Shown here: positions 36,235 through 45,191 of the stretch, in pieces
How the letters are laid out: every line of letters starts with the position of its first letter
Position numbering within the stretch: the stretch's first letter is position 1
Assembly: GCF_026183675.1 (NCBI RefSeq)
Contig: NZ_JAPIVK010000001.1
Span: forward strand, 131,498 to 195,497
Origin: Microbulbifer halophilus
Lineage (GTDB): Bacteria > Pseudomonadota > Gammaproteobacteria > Pseudomonadales > Cellvibrionaceae
Length of the DNA: 64,000 nt
Reading direction: 5' to 3'
The notes under the pieces: model-generated
Databases searched by the model: none
What the model was told of the DNA's origin: nothing
The model's input: the letters and a program-made list of their open reading frames with translations, nothing else
Made by a program: the position numbers and the translations under genes

Positions 36235-36397
36235 TGGTCAATACCCGGTACTTTTAAGGGGCGCAGATTATACATGACCCCCCCAGCCGGAAGAAGCAGT
36301 GGCGGCAAGAGGCAATGGATACACCATATATGAAGCATGAAGATGCGGTCCGGCCCCCAAAAATGTGTAAAAAAGCACTATTTTTCCCGTATTTTCC

Positions 36398-36426
36398 CGT
36401 GCGGGCGAACAAAAACTATATATACT
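36398..36426 (+). promoter_or_regulatory. Probable promoter of the HU-like gene
   Basis: TATACT at 36421-36426 within the A/T-rich run AAAAACTATATATACTT is a good -10 element about 100 bp before the HU-like start. The -35 (CCGTGC, 36398-36403, 17 bp upstream) is poor, so activation or an UP-type A/T tract may help. The 293-bp interval 36235-36527 holds this and no gene. Confidence 0.45.
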
Positions 36427-36527
36427 TGCCCCAACACCTGTTGCGTACCCCCGGGGCTCCCGCGGTAACGTAACGGGCGTACGAACACACTCTCACTGGA
36501 AAACACGATCAGAGAAGGAAGCTACTC

Positions 36528-36929
36528 ATGGCCGCAAAGAAAAAAGCAGCTAAGAAAGCACCCGCCAAGAAGACCGCAGCCAAGAAGGCCGCCGCCCCGG
36601 CCAAGAAGGTGAAGGCGGTCAAGGAAAAATACACCAAGACCCAGATCCTCAACCAGATCGCCGAGAATACCGACCTGACCCGCAAGCAGGTCCAGTCGGT
36701 TCTGGACGAGCTGAACGACGTGATCCACAGCCACGTGAAGAAGCGCTCCGTGGGCGAGTTCGCCCTACCGGGCCTGCTCAAGATCACCACCGTGAAGAAG
36801 CCGGCCAAGAAAGCGCGCAAGGGCATCAACCCCTTCACCGGCGAAGAGACCATGTTCAAGGCCAAACCGGCCAGCACCCAGGTCAAGGTGCGCCCGCTGA
36901 AGAAGCTGAAGGAAATGGCCGAGTCCTGA
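36528..36929 (+). CDS. HU-like DNA-binding protein with a basic Lys/Ala/Pro tail
   Basis: A 133-residue nucleoid-type protein. Residues 1-33 are a histone-H1-like tail of KK, AP and AAKK repeats (MAAKKKAAKKAPAKKTAAKK). Residues about 35-125 are an HU/IHF-type domain: KTQILNQIAENTDLTRKQVQ for the helical dimer base, then GEFALPGLLKITTVKKPAKK and NPFTGEETMFKAKPASTQVK for the DNA-binding arms. AAGGAAGC before the ATG is a good ribosome site. Homologues with such tails are known in Pseudomonas relatives; a role in compaction or regulation is inferred. Confidence 0.88.
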   Translation: MAAKKKAAKKAPAKKTAAKKAAAPAKKVKAVKEKYTKTQILNQIAENTDLTRKQVQSVLDELNDVIHSHVKKRSVGEFALPGLLKITTVKKPAKKARKGINPFTGEETMFKAKPASTQVKVRPLKKLKEMAES

Positions 36930-36938
36930 GGCTTCTGA

Positions 36939-36993
36939 TGGTTGGTGGCCGGTGGTCAGTGGCGAGCGCGCCCCGATTACCGGCCACCGACCA
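36939..36993. terminator. Hairpin after the HU-like gene
   Basis: TGGTTGGTGGCCGG (36939-36952) pairs with CCGGCCACCGACCA (36980-36993) except for one G-T position. Placed nine bases after the stop, it is a likely 3'-end hairpin, without a T-run. It belongs to the GGTGGTCAGTGG repeat group seen at 8388. Confidence 0.5.
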
Positions 36994-37061
36994 CTCCTCC
37001 CCTCCCCGCCAAATGCCGTAGAATACCCGCCCCCGAAGCAACACAAACAGAACACGACCCT

Positions 37062-38804
37062 ATGCGCGCATCCCGCTACCTGATCGCCACCCAGAAAGAA
37101 ACGCCCAGCGACGCCGTGGTCATCAGCCACCAGCTGATGCTGCGCGCCGGCATGATCCGCCGCCTCGCCTCCGGCCTGTACACCTGGCTACCGACCGGCC
37201 TGCGGGTGCTGCGCAAAGTGGAGCGCATCGTGCGCGAGGAGATGGACAATGCCGGCGCGCTGGAAGTGCTGATGCCGGTCGTACAGCCGGCGGAGCTGTG
37301 GGAAGAGTCCGGCCGCTGGCAGGAGTACGGCCCCGAGCTGCTGCGCCTGCGGGACCGCCACGACAACGCCTTCTGCCTGGGGCCCACCCACGAGGAAGTG
37401 ATCACCGACCTGATCCGCAACGAGATCAACAGCTACAAACAGCTGCCGGCCAACTTCTACCAGGTCCAGACCAAGTTCCGCGACGAGATACGGCCGCGCT
37501 TCGGCGTGATGCGCTCGCGGGAATTCACCATGAAGGATGCCTACTCCTTCCATATTGACCCGGACTCCCTGCAGGAGACCTACGATGCGATGCACGGCGC
37601 CTACTGCCGCATCTTCGACCGCATCGGCCTGGACTACCGCCCGGTGCTCGCGGACACCGGCGCCATCGGTGGCTCCAGTTCGCACGAATTCCACGTGCTG
37701 GCGGAAAGCGGCGAGGACGATATCGCCTTCTCTACCGAGAGCCGCTACGCCGCCAACGTGGAACTGGCGGAAGCCGCCGCACCCACCGGCGAGCGCCCGG
37801 CAGCCACAAAAGACATGCAGCAGGTGCACACGCCGGGGCAGAAAACCATCGCCGCCGTGAGCGACTTCCTGAAAGCGGATCCGGTGCAGTCGGTCAAGAC
37901 ACTGATCGTGCTCGGCGAGTGCGGAGAAGAAAGCCCGGAACCGGAAAACGCGGCCCCGCTGGTGGCGCTGGTACTGCGCGGCGACCACGAACTGAACGAA
38001 CTGAAAGCGGAAAAACTGCCGGGCATCGCCAGCCCGCTGGAATTCGCGCCCGAGGAGCGCATTGCCAAAGAGCTCGGCTGCGGCATCGGCTCCCTGGGCC
38101 CGGTAGGCCTGAAGATAGATACCATCGTCGACCGCGCCGCCGCCCACCTGGCGGATTTCGTCTGCGGTGCCAACCTGGACGACTACCACTACACCGGCGT
38201 CAACTGGGACCGCGACACCCCGCTGGGCCGGGTCGAGGACCTGCGCAACGTGGTCGCCGGCGATCCCAGCCCGGACGGCCGGGGCAGCCTGGAGATCAAA
38301 CGCGGTATCGAGGTGGGCCATATCTTCCAGCTAGGCGACAAATACAGCCGAGCCATGAACGCCACGGTGCTGGACGAGAACGGCAAGGAACAGCGGATGG
38401 ATATGGGCTGCTACGGCATCGGCGTATCCCGCATCGTCGCCGCCGCCATCGAGCAGAACCACGACGACGCCGGCATCATCTGGCCCGACGCCATCGCCCC
38501 CTTCCAGTTGGCGATCGTGCCGATCAACATGCACAAGAGCGACCGGGTGCGGGAGAAGTGCGAACACCTGTACGAATCCCTGCGCGCAAAAGGCGTCGAC
38601 GTGCTGCTGATGGACGAACCCAAGGCCCGCCTGGGCGCCATGCTCGCCGACGTAGAGCTTACCGGTATCCCGCACCGCATCGTGGTCGGCGACCGCGGCC
38701 TGGAAAAGGGCGTGGTGGAATACAAGGGGCGCCGGGATGCCGAGAGCCAGGAGTTTGCGGAATCGCAGCTGGAGGAAGTGCTGCTGAAAAAGCTCGACGG
38801 CTGA
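37062..38804 (+). CDS. proS: Prolyl-tRNA synthetase (bacterial type with editing domain)
   Basis: A 580-residue class II synthetase starting [20 protein letters not shown]. Motif 1/2 regions include [20 protein letters not shown] and [20 protein letters not shown], followed by [10 protein letters not shown]. The INS editing domain that clears mischarged Ala-tRNA lies at about 225-400 ([20 protein letters not shown]), then the [17 protein letters not shown] motif 3 and the anticodon domain ([20 protein letters not shown]). The ATG at 37062 is fixed by the family N-terminus. Confidence 0.97.
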   Translation: MRASRYLIATQKETPSDAVVISHQLMLRAGMIRRLASGLYTWLPTGLRVLRKVERIVREEMDNAGALEVLMPVVQPAELWEESGRWQEYGPELLRLRDRHDNAFCLGPTHEEVITDLIRNEINSYKQLPANFYQVQTKFRDEIRPRFGVMRSREFTMKDAYSFHIDPDSLQETYDAMHGAYCRIFDRIGLDYRPVLADTGAIGGSSSHEFHVLAESGEDDIAFSTESRYAANVELAEAAAPTGERPAATKDMQQVHTPGQKTIAAVSDFLKADPVQSVKTLIVLGECGEESPEPENAAPLVALVLRGDHELNELKAEKLPGIASPLEFAPEERIAKELGCGIGSLGPVGLKIDTIVDRAAAHLADFVCGANLDDYHYTGVNWDRDTPLGRVEDLRNVVAGDPSPDGRGSLEIKRGIEVGHIFQLGDKYSRAMNATVLDENGKEQRMDMGCYGIGVSRIVAAAIEQNHDDAGIIWPDAIAPFQLAIVPINMHKSDRVREKCEHLYESLRAKGVDVLLMDEPKARLGAMLADVELTGIPHRIVVGDRGLEKGVVEYKGRRDAESQEFAESQLEEVLLKKLDG

Positions 38805-38962
38805 TTCGAGCGCAGCTTGGGGCGAGCGCCGCGAACCCCGACAACCCCCGCACCCGATGCAGGACTCGATCCGGCCCCCCGGTCCCGGAATCGGGTCCGG
38901 CACGACCGGCAATCCACAATTGCCCCTGCCCTTTCCCCGCGCCTTTTCGTAAAATCCCGCCC

Positions 38963-39517
38963 ATGATAAGAAAAACCCTGCTCACCCTGCTGCTGTGCCT
39001 GCCCGCTGTGGCCCAGTCGGCGCCGGATATCGACCCGGCGCTGAAGCGCGCCCTGAAAGAGGCGGTGACCGGGGCCGACAGTTTCACCGACCGCTTCGAC
39101 GCGGAAGTCTGGCTGATGGCCAAATCCCAGCCGCTGGCCCGCTATATCGACGAGCCCCAGGACCGTATGCACGTACTGAAAGCGGTGCACCGCGAGGCCA
39201 CCCTGGCCGGCCTGCGTCCGGAAATCGTGCTCGCCGTCATCCAGATAGAGAGCGCCTTCGATCCCTACGCCGTATCCCGCGTCGGTGCCCAGGGGATGAT
39301 GCAGGTGATGCCCTTCTGGAAAAACGAAATCGGCCGCCCGGAGGACAACCTGATCGATATGGACACCAACCTGCGCTACGGCTGCACCATCCTCAAACAC
39401 TATATCGGCAAGGCCGAGGGCAACCTGGCCAACGCGCTGGCCTATTACAATGGCAGTTACGGCCGCCATACCTATTCCAGCAAGGTGCTGGACGCCTGGG
39501 CGGAGCGCTGGCGCTAA
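38963..39517 (+). CDS. Lytic transglycosylase (SLT domain, GH23)
   Basis: A 184-residue exported murein-cleaving enzyme. The signal peptide is MIRKTLLTLLLCLPAVAQSA. The catalytic Glu is in LAVIQIESAFDPYAVSRVGA, followed by QGMMQVMPFW and the NLRYGCTILKHYIGKAEGNL and ALAYYNGSYG motifs of soluble lytic transglycosylases. A short, single-domain member. It lies 158 bp after proS, a common neighbour in Pseudomonas relatives. Confidence 0.92.
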   Translation: MIRKTLLTLLLCLPAVAQSAPDIDPALKRALKEAVTGADSFTDRFDAEVWLMAKSQPLARYIDEPQDRMHVLKAVHREATLAGLRPEIVLAVIQIESAFDPYAVSRVGAQGMMQVMPFWKNEIGRPEDNLIDMDTNLRYGCTILKHYIGKAEGNLANALAYYNGSYGRHTYSSKVLDAWAERWR

Positions 39518-39551
39518 TGTGGTGTCAGGTACGGATCGAGGGCCCCGGGGA

Positions 39552-40613
39552 ATGACAGCGGAAAGCAGCTACCTGTTCTTCACCGGCAGCGCCTGCGGCC
39601 TGTTGCTGCTGGCGGCAGCGCGGCTGGCGATCGGGTATCGGCAGCAGGCCGCGGGGCGCTGGCTGCTCCTGTTGCTGGCCGGGGTCTTCTGCTATCTGCT
39701 GCGACCACTGTTGCCGCTGGAAAGCCGTTTCATTGAATTCCTGCTCGATCTGCCCACCATCCTGGTGCCGGCGGCCTTCTGGCTTTTCGCGCACCTGCTC
39801 AGCAGCGAAGGCGAGCCTTTCCCGTGCTGGGGCTGGATTCCCGTGTCGCTGTCCGTCGCGATCAGCGTGGCCGCGGGCCATCTCGACTTCCCGCCATCTT
39901 CACGGTTACACGAAACCCTCTACGTGCTGTCGCAGCCACTGAAGCTGGGCCTGATCGCCGCCGGTATGCTGGCACTGCTGCAGCGCTACCAGTCGGACCT
40001 GGTGGCGGCGCGCCGTCGCCTGCGGGCGCTGCTGCTGATTGCGGTGGGCGGCTATATGCTGATCGTGGTCTGCGCCGAGTTTCTGTTTTCCTACCAGCCG
40101 GTGCCCGCGGGCCTACCGACCCTGCACGCATTTCTCGCCAGCCTGCTGATCTTTGCCGCCTGCCTGTGGCTGCTGGCGCTGTCGCCAAACGCACTGACCG
40201 AATCCATGCCCCGGCCAACGGACAGCAACGCCGCTGCGGAGGAAACGCCGGCACCGCTGGACGAAGCCCAGCGACAACTGCTCGACAGGCTGGAGTCGCA
40301 TATGGCCGCTGGCGGCTACCGCCACACCGGGCTGACCATCCGCGAACTGGCGACACAACTGGACGCCCGCGAGTATGTACTGCGTACACTGATCAACCGC
40401 CACCTGGGCTACCGCAATTTCAATGAATACCTGAACCGCTTCCGTATCGACGAGGCCAGTGCGCGCCTCGCCAGTCCCGACCAGGCGCACCTGCCGGTGC
40501 TGTCGATTGCGCTGGATATCGGCTACCGCTCCCTGAGCCCGTTCAATGCCGCCTTCAAGCGTCGCCACAATATGACCCCCACGGAATTCCGGCGCGAACG
40601 GCTGCCGGCCTGA
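39552..40613 (+). CDS. Membrane-anchored AraC family regulator
   Basis: A 353-residue protein with about seven N-terminal membrane helices (residues 8-25, 35-52, 60-82, 93-108, 128-146, 162-180, 193-213) and a C-terminal AraC helix-turn-helix (about 255-350: LTIRELATQLDAREYVLRTL, LGYRNFNEYLNRFRIDEASA, IGYRSLSPFNAAFKRRHNMT). This 7TM-plus-AraC design couples an unknown membrane signal to transcription. It stands just upstream of the CBM2/dehydrogenase locus and might regulate it, which is inference from position only. GAGGG precedes the start. Confidence 0.88.
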   Translation: MTAESSYLFFTGSACGLLLLAAARLAIGYRQQAAGRWLLLLLAGVFCYLLRPLLPLESRFIEFLLDLPTILVPAAFWLFAHLLSSEGEPFPCWGWIPVSLSVAISVAAGHLDFPPSSRLHETLYVLSQPLKLGLIAAGMLALLQRYQSDLVAARRRLRALLLIAVGGYMLIVVCAEFLFSYQPVPAGLPTLHAFLASLLIFAACLWLLALSPNALTESMPRPTDSNAAAEETPAPLDEAQRQLLDRLESHMAAGGYRHTGLTIRELATQLDAREYVLRTLINRHLGYRNFNEYLNRFRIDEASARLASPDQAHLPVLSIALDIGYRSLSPFNAAFKRRHNMTPTEFRRERLPA

Positions 40614-40781
40614 CGCGCTTCCCGCTTTCTTCGAAGACCTGCAAACCGGCCACTCTCACTGTATTTACCAGCAAGATGGATGCCCTCTTGTTTACCGTGA
40701 CCGGCTTCTCACAACTCTCCCTGTAAAAAACTGAATAAAGAAAGCAGCGCCAAATCCCCTTGCCACAGTTGTGGATTAAAA

Positions 40782-40795
40782 TGGAAACGCTTACA
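40782..40795. promoter_or_regulatory. LacI-family type operator upstream of the CBM2/dehydrogenase gene
   Basis: TGGAAACGCTTACA fits the general LacI/GalR-family operator form (TGnAAnCGnTnnCA). It lies 295 bp before the start codon at 41090, inside a 476-bp gene-free, relatively A/T-rich interval (40614-41089) that otherwise shows no clear gene or terminator. No LacI-type regulator gene is in the window. Confidence 0.5.
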
Positions 40796-41089
40796 TTGTT
40801 TCGCAGCCCGGCCCAGTATCCGAAGCGCTGAATCCAGAAACGGCAGGCCGGGCGAGAAAAAAGACAAGATAAAAAAACAGAATAATAAAAACAGAAACCC
40901 GGGGATCAGACTGTTCGCAGACAGAAAACATCCCGGACTTCCTTCCGCACCTCACGCTGGCAGCAGTGCATCGCCGCTATATGGCCGCTGCTATCTACCC
41001 GGCATCAATTCCTCGGACATACCGAGGTCGTAAAGGCGCCACCGCATGCGGTGGTATCCATTTACCTATTGACGGTGCAGGAAATAATA

Positions 41090-44000
41090 ATGAAAACCCC
41101 CGCCTTGAACATCTCGTCATTATTTCTGTGCTCGTGTTTATGGGCATCGGTGCAGACAGCGACCGCCGCCACCTGCGAGTACACAGTGGGCAACGACTGG
41201 GGCTCGGGCGCGCAGGCCGCGATCCGTATCACCAACGACGGCGAAAGCGCCATCGACGGCTGGGAAGTCCAGTGGGAATACGGCGATGGCAGCGTCCTGA
41301 CCGACAGCTGGAATGCCAATGTCTCCGGCGACAATCCCTACACCGCCAGCAACCTGTCGTGGAACGGCAGCATCCAGCCCGGGCAGTATGCCGAGTTGGG
41401 CCTGCAGGTGAGCAACGGAGCGGACGGCGCCGCGATACCGGAGATAACCGGCCCGGTTTGCGACGGCGGCGGCAATTCGAGTTCCAGCTCTAGCTCCTCG
41501 TCGAGTTCCAGCAGCAGTTCTTCGTCGAGCAGTTCCAGTTCGAGCAGCGGTGGCCCCAGCGGCCCACCGCCAGCAGTGGAGATAGAGCGGGCCTTCCCGA
41601 ACCTGACCTTCAGCCAGCCACTGGGGTTGATGCAGGCACCGGGGGACGATTCGCGCTGGTACCTGCTGGAAAAAACCGGCATGGTCTACTGGATCGACGC
41701 CAACAACAGCGCCACATCCACCAAGACCCCCTACCTGGACCTGTCCGGCCTGGTGGACACCGCGGTCGAGGGCGGCCTGCTGGGGATGGCCTTCCACCCG
41801 GACTACCAGAACAACGGCCAGGTGTACCTGTCGTTTACCACAGCGGATTCGGAGCCGATGACATCGGTCGTCGCCCGCTATACCGAGAATGCCAGTGGCA
41901 CCGCCCTGGACGCCGGTTCGCGCCAGGACCTCCTCACCCTGCAGCAGCCCTACGCCAACCACAACGGCGGCCAGATCGCGTTCGGGCCCGACGGCTACCT
42001 GTATATCGGCTTCGGCGACGGCGGTTCGGCCAACGATCCCGAGGCCAACGGCCAGGACACCAGTACCTGGCACGGCTCCATGCTCCGGATCGATGTGGAC
42101 AGCGGCTCCCCCTACGGCATTCCCACGGACAACCCCTTCGCCAACGGCGGCGGCCAGCCGGAGATCTACGCCTACGGCCTGAGAAACCCCTGGCGCTGGA
42201 GCTTCGACAGGCTTACCGGCGACCTGTGGCTGGCGGATGTGGGCCAAGCGGAGTACGAGGAAGTCGATATTATCGAAAACGGCGGCAACTACGGCTGGCG
42301 TTGCCGGGAAGGATTCCACACCACCTCCAACAGCTGCGACAGCAGCGGTCCCTACGACGACCCCCTGTTCGAGTACGATCACAGCCAGGGGCAGTCGATC
42401 ACCGGCGGCTATGTCTATCGCGGCTCGCAGATCGCCGGCATGGGCGGCGCCTACCTGTTCGCCGACTACCAGAGCGGCAGGGTCTGGGCCTATACCGACG
42501 CCATGCACCAGCTGTTGGACACGGACCTGAGCATCACCTCCTTCGGCCAGTCCAACAGCGGTGAGCTCTACCTGGTGGATATCGCCGGCGGCACCCTGCA
42601 CCGGATCGCCGCCGAGGGCGGCGGCAGCTCCAGCTCGTCGTCCAGCAGCAGCGCCTCTTCGAGCGCCAGCAGTTCCAGCTCGAGCAGTTCCACGTCCAGT
42701 AGCTCGACGTCCAGCAGCTCCTCCAGCGGCAACCCCGGCGGCGGTGACGTAAGCTGCTCGATCACCAGCCAGAATGTCTGGGGCAACGGCTACCAGCTGG
42801 ATATCACCGTCACCAACGGCGGCAACAGCGCCGTGGACAGCTGGGAGATCACCCTGCCGTTCAGCGAGCCGCCGCAGGTCACCGGCAGCTGGAACGTGGA
42901 CCTGAGTGTCTCGGACAACACGGCCACGGCCAGGGACGTGGGCTGGAACGGCAGCCTCTCGCCCGGCGGCAGCGCCTCGTTCGGCTTCCAGGGCGACCAC
43001 GACGGCAGCTTCACCGTGCCCGACTGCCTGGGGCCGGGCGGCTCTTCGAGCAGCAGTTCCAGCTCCTCGTCCAGCAGCTCCAGTTCGTCGTCCAGCTCCT
43101 CCAGCGGCGGCACCGGCAATATGACCGGCTCCGAAATCTATGCCAGCGACTGCGCCCACTGCCACGGCTTCGCGGGTGAAGGCGGCTCCGTGGGCATACC
43201 GCTGACCACGCCCCAGGACCTGGACTTCATGATCGGCTTTATCGAGGACGCCATGCCCCAGGGCCAGCCGGAAGTCTGCGGCGCGGACTGCGCGGACAAG
43301 GTGGGCAACTATATCGCCGACACCTTCTGGGAAGACCAGCAACCGCCCAACTGCAGCATGGTCCGCTACGGCGCCCGCCAGCTGAAGATACTGACCCGGT
43401 CCGAGTACCAGAACACTGTCGAGGACCTGCTGGGAGTCGATTACGACGCATCCGGCGAGCTGTCCGAAGACAGCACGGTGGGCTACTTCGCCAACAACAC
43501 CCACGCCGCCATCGTCACCGGCACCTACGACCGCTACCTGACGGCGGCGGAGGAAATCGCGGCCTGGTCCGCGGCGCGCGATTACGCGCCGGCACTGAGC
43601 TGTGATTCCTTCAACCAGGACTGCGTGGACCAGTTTATCGGCGACTTTGCCCCCAGAGTGTTCCGCCGCCCGCTGGACAGCCAGGAAGTGACGACCTACA
43701 CGGAGCTGGCCAACGGCACCTTCACCGAGGGCGACGTGCACACCGGCATCCAGCTCGCCCTGATGACCATGCTGTCCTCGCCGCAGTTCCTCTACCGCCA
43801 CGAGCTGGGCGAATCCAACCCGGCCAACAGCGAACTCGATGCGGACGCCTTCGAGCTGACCTCCCACGAAATGGCCACCTGGTTGAGCTATTCCTTCACC
43901 GGCTCCACACCGGACGATACCGCCCTGCAGAAGGCGGCCAACGACCAGTTGCGCGACCCGGCACAGATCCGGCAGGAAGCGCAGCGGTTGCTGGACCTGT

Positions 44001-44965
44001 CCGACGCCCGGGAAACCATGGGCAATTTCGTCGGCAGCTGGCTGGATACCGACAACCTGGAAAAATCCCCCAAGGATGCGGCCACCTGGCCCGGCTTCGA
44101 GGAAGTGGCGCCGCACATGGAGCGGGAGATCCGCGAAGTGTTCGCGGAGGTGATGCTGAGCGGCGAGGAATCCTTCGCCTCCCTCTACGACGCCAACTGG
44201 ACCTTCGTCAACGGGCCGCTGGCGCAGCACTACGGTATCGGCGGCGTCTCCGGCGATAGCTTCCAACGGGTCACCACCAGCGATCGCGGCGGTATCCTCA
44301 CCAGCGGCGCCTTTATGGCGCGCTGGGCCGAGCGGGTCGAGACCTCGCCCATCCGGCGCTCGGTGCGCGTGCGCCGCCGCATGCTGTGCCAGGACCAGCC
44401 GGACCCGCCCGCCGGCATCGCCGAGAGCCGCGCGGAACGCCTCGAGGAACTGGCGGACCTGATCGCCGACCCGGCGACCACCAATCGCGATAAATATGAA
44501 GCACTGACGTCCGTTTCGCCCTGCCTCAACTGCCACCGGGAGTGGATCAACCCGCTCGGTGGCGGCATGGAGGACTTCGACTCCGTGGGCAACCCGCGCA
44601 GCGTCGACCTGAACGGCAACGTGATCGACGCCAGCGGGGAGCTGTACGCACCCGATGTATTGAGCAACCGCGGCGAGTCGATCGCGTTCGAGGGCGCCCG
44701 GGGGCTGGGCCAGGTACTGGCGACCCTGCCCAGCGCACAATCCTGCGTATCGCAGAACCTCTTCCGCTTCATGCTCGGCGTCGGACACGACAGCATCGAC
44801 AACATGAATCCCGAGGGGCGGGAACTCGATCCGGTCGAAGAGGACGGTTACACCTGCACGGTGCAGGATATGACCGACACCCTCGTGGAACAGGATCCCC
44901 GCACGATGCTCGAGCGCATGAGCACACTGCAGGCGGTGCGTTACCGCAAGGCGTGGGCGCGGTGA
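41090..44965 (+). CDS. Secreted CBM2 / sugar dehydrogenase / CBM2 / cytochrome c / DUF1592-series fusion protein
   Basis: A 1291-residue exported multidomain protein starting MKTPALNISSLFLCSCLWAS (signal peptide to about 27). In order: CBM2 carbohydrate-binding module (about 28-125); 24-serine linker (130-153); glucose/sorbosone-dehydrogenase beta-propeller of the PQQ type (about 160-510, with LLGMAFHPDYQNNGQVYLSF and YGLRNPWRWSFDRLTGDLWL); Ser/Thr/Ala linker (513-546); second CBM2 (about 553-648); serine linker (652-672); cytochrome c with CAHCH at 688-692; then the DUF1587, DUF1595, DUF1592, DUF1588 and DUF1585 series (about 765-1291), including a second haem motif CLNCH at 1145-1149. It should bind cellulose or another insoluble glycan and pass electrons from a sugar to haem. 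Cellvibrio secretes comparable CBM2-bearing redox proteins. The ATG has AGGA upstream; a longer frame from 41051 is unlikely. Confidence 0.88.
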   Translation: MKTPALNISSLFLCSCLWASVQTATAATCEYTVGNDWGSGAQAAIRITNDGESAIDGWEVQWEYGDGSVLTDSWNANVSGDNPYTASNLSWNGSIQPGQYAELGLQVSNGADGAAIPEITGPVCDGGGNSSSSSSSSSSSSSSSSSSSSSSSSGGPSGPPPAVEIERAFPNLTFSQPLGLMQAPGDDSRWYLLEKTGMVYWIDANNSATSTKTPYLDLSGLVDTAVEGGLLGMAFHPDYQNNGQVYLSFTTADSEPMTSVVARYTENASGTALDAGSRQDLLTLQQPYANHNGGQIAFGPDGYLYIGFGDGGSANDPEANGQDTSTWHGSMLRIDVDSGSPYGIPTDNPFANGGGQPEIYAYGLRNPWRWSFDRLTGDLWLADVGQAEYEEVDIIENGGNYGWRCREGFHTTSNSCDSSGPYDDPLFEYDHSQGQSITGGYVYRGSQIAGMGGAYLFADYQSGRVWAYTDAMHQLLDTDLSITSFGQSNSGELYLVDIAGGTLHRIAAEGGGSSSSSSSSSASSSASSSSSSSSTSSSSTSSSSSSGNPGGGDVSCSITSQNVWGNGYQLDITVTNGGNSAVDSWEITLPFSEPPQVTGSWNVDLSVSDNTATARDVGWNGSLSPGGSASFGFQGDHDGSFTVPDCLGPGGSSSSSSSSSSSSSSSSSSSSSGGTGNMTGSEIYASDCAHCHGFAGEGGSVGIPLTTPQDLDFMIGFIEDAMPQGQPEVCGADCADKVGNYIADTFWEDQQPPNCSMVRYGARQLKILTRSEYQNTVEDLLGVDYDASGELSEDSTVGYFANNTHAAIVTGTYDRYLTAAEEIAAWSAARDYAPALSCDSFNQDCVDQFIGDFAPRVFRRPLDSQEVTTYTELANGTFTEGDVHTGIQLALMTMLSSPQFLYRHELGESNPANSELDADAFELTSHEMATWLSYSFTGSTPDDTALQKAANDQLRDPAQIRQEAQRLLDLSDARETMGNFVGSWLDTDNLEKSPKDAATWPGFEEVAPHMEREIREVFAEVMLSGEESFASLYDANWTFVNGPLAQHYGIGGVSGDSFQRVTTSDRGGILTSGAFMARWAERVETSPIRRSVRVRRRMLCQDQPDPPAGIAESRAERLEELADLIADPATTNRDKYEALTSVSPCLNCHREWINPLGGGMEDFDSVGNPRSVDLNGNVIDASGELYAPDVLSNRGESIAFEGARGLGQVLATLPSAQSCVSQNLFRFMLGVGHDSIDNMNPEGRELDPVEEDGYTCTVQDMTDTLVEQDPRTMLERMSTLQAVRYRKAWAR

Positions 44966-45012
44966 AGAGGGGACTCGGGCCCCGGAAAAGAACGGCTGAG
45001 TCAGATGCGAAG

Positions 45013-45122
45013 GCCCTGATACCGGGGAAAGTTTGCGGGACTGTCTGCGAGAGGGACCTCGCAGACAAGCCTACAGGGATGTATGCACGGCGTGTCCCGC
45101 AAACTTTCCCCGGTAGCAGGGC
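45013..45122. repeat. Long-hairpin element, copy 2 (before the DUF1552 gene)
   Basis: Arms of 29 bp (45013-45041 and 45094-45122, one mismatch) containing ACCGGGGAAAGTTTGCGGGA enclose a 52-nt core with an inner stem GTCTGCGAG/CTCGCAGAC. It matches copy 1 (32253-32364) in reverse orientation. It occupies most of the 226-bp gap between the fusion-protein gene and the DUF1552 gene and could separate or stabilise their transcripts. Confidence 0.85.
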
Positions 45123-45191
45123 CGCCCCCAGCCTCTCTTATCGGCAACAAGAGACGTGAGCAGTTACCGCAAAAATAAAAAGGTTCAGGTC

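Noticed and set aside
36300-36527. Riboswitch or leader peptide before the HU-like gene
   Set aside because: The region is A/T-rich with a promoter-like -10, but no conserved riboswitch core or credible leader frame could be seen.
41138-44788. A 1216-codon frame opposite the CBM2/dehydrogenase gene
   Set aside because: It mirrors the plus-strand gene; its residues show no domain, while the plus strand has signal peptide, CBM2 motifs and CxxCH sites.
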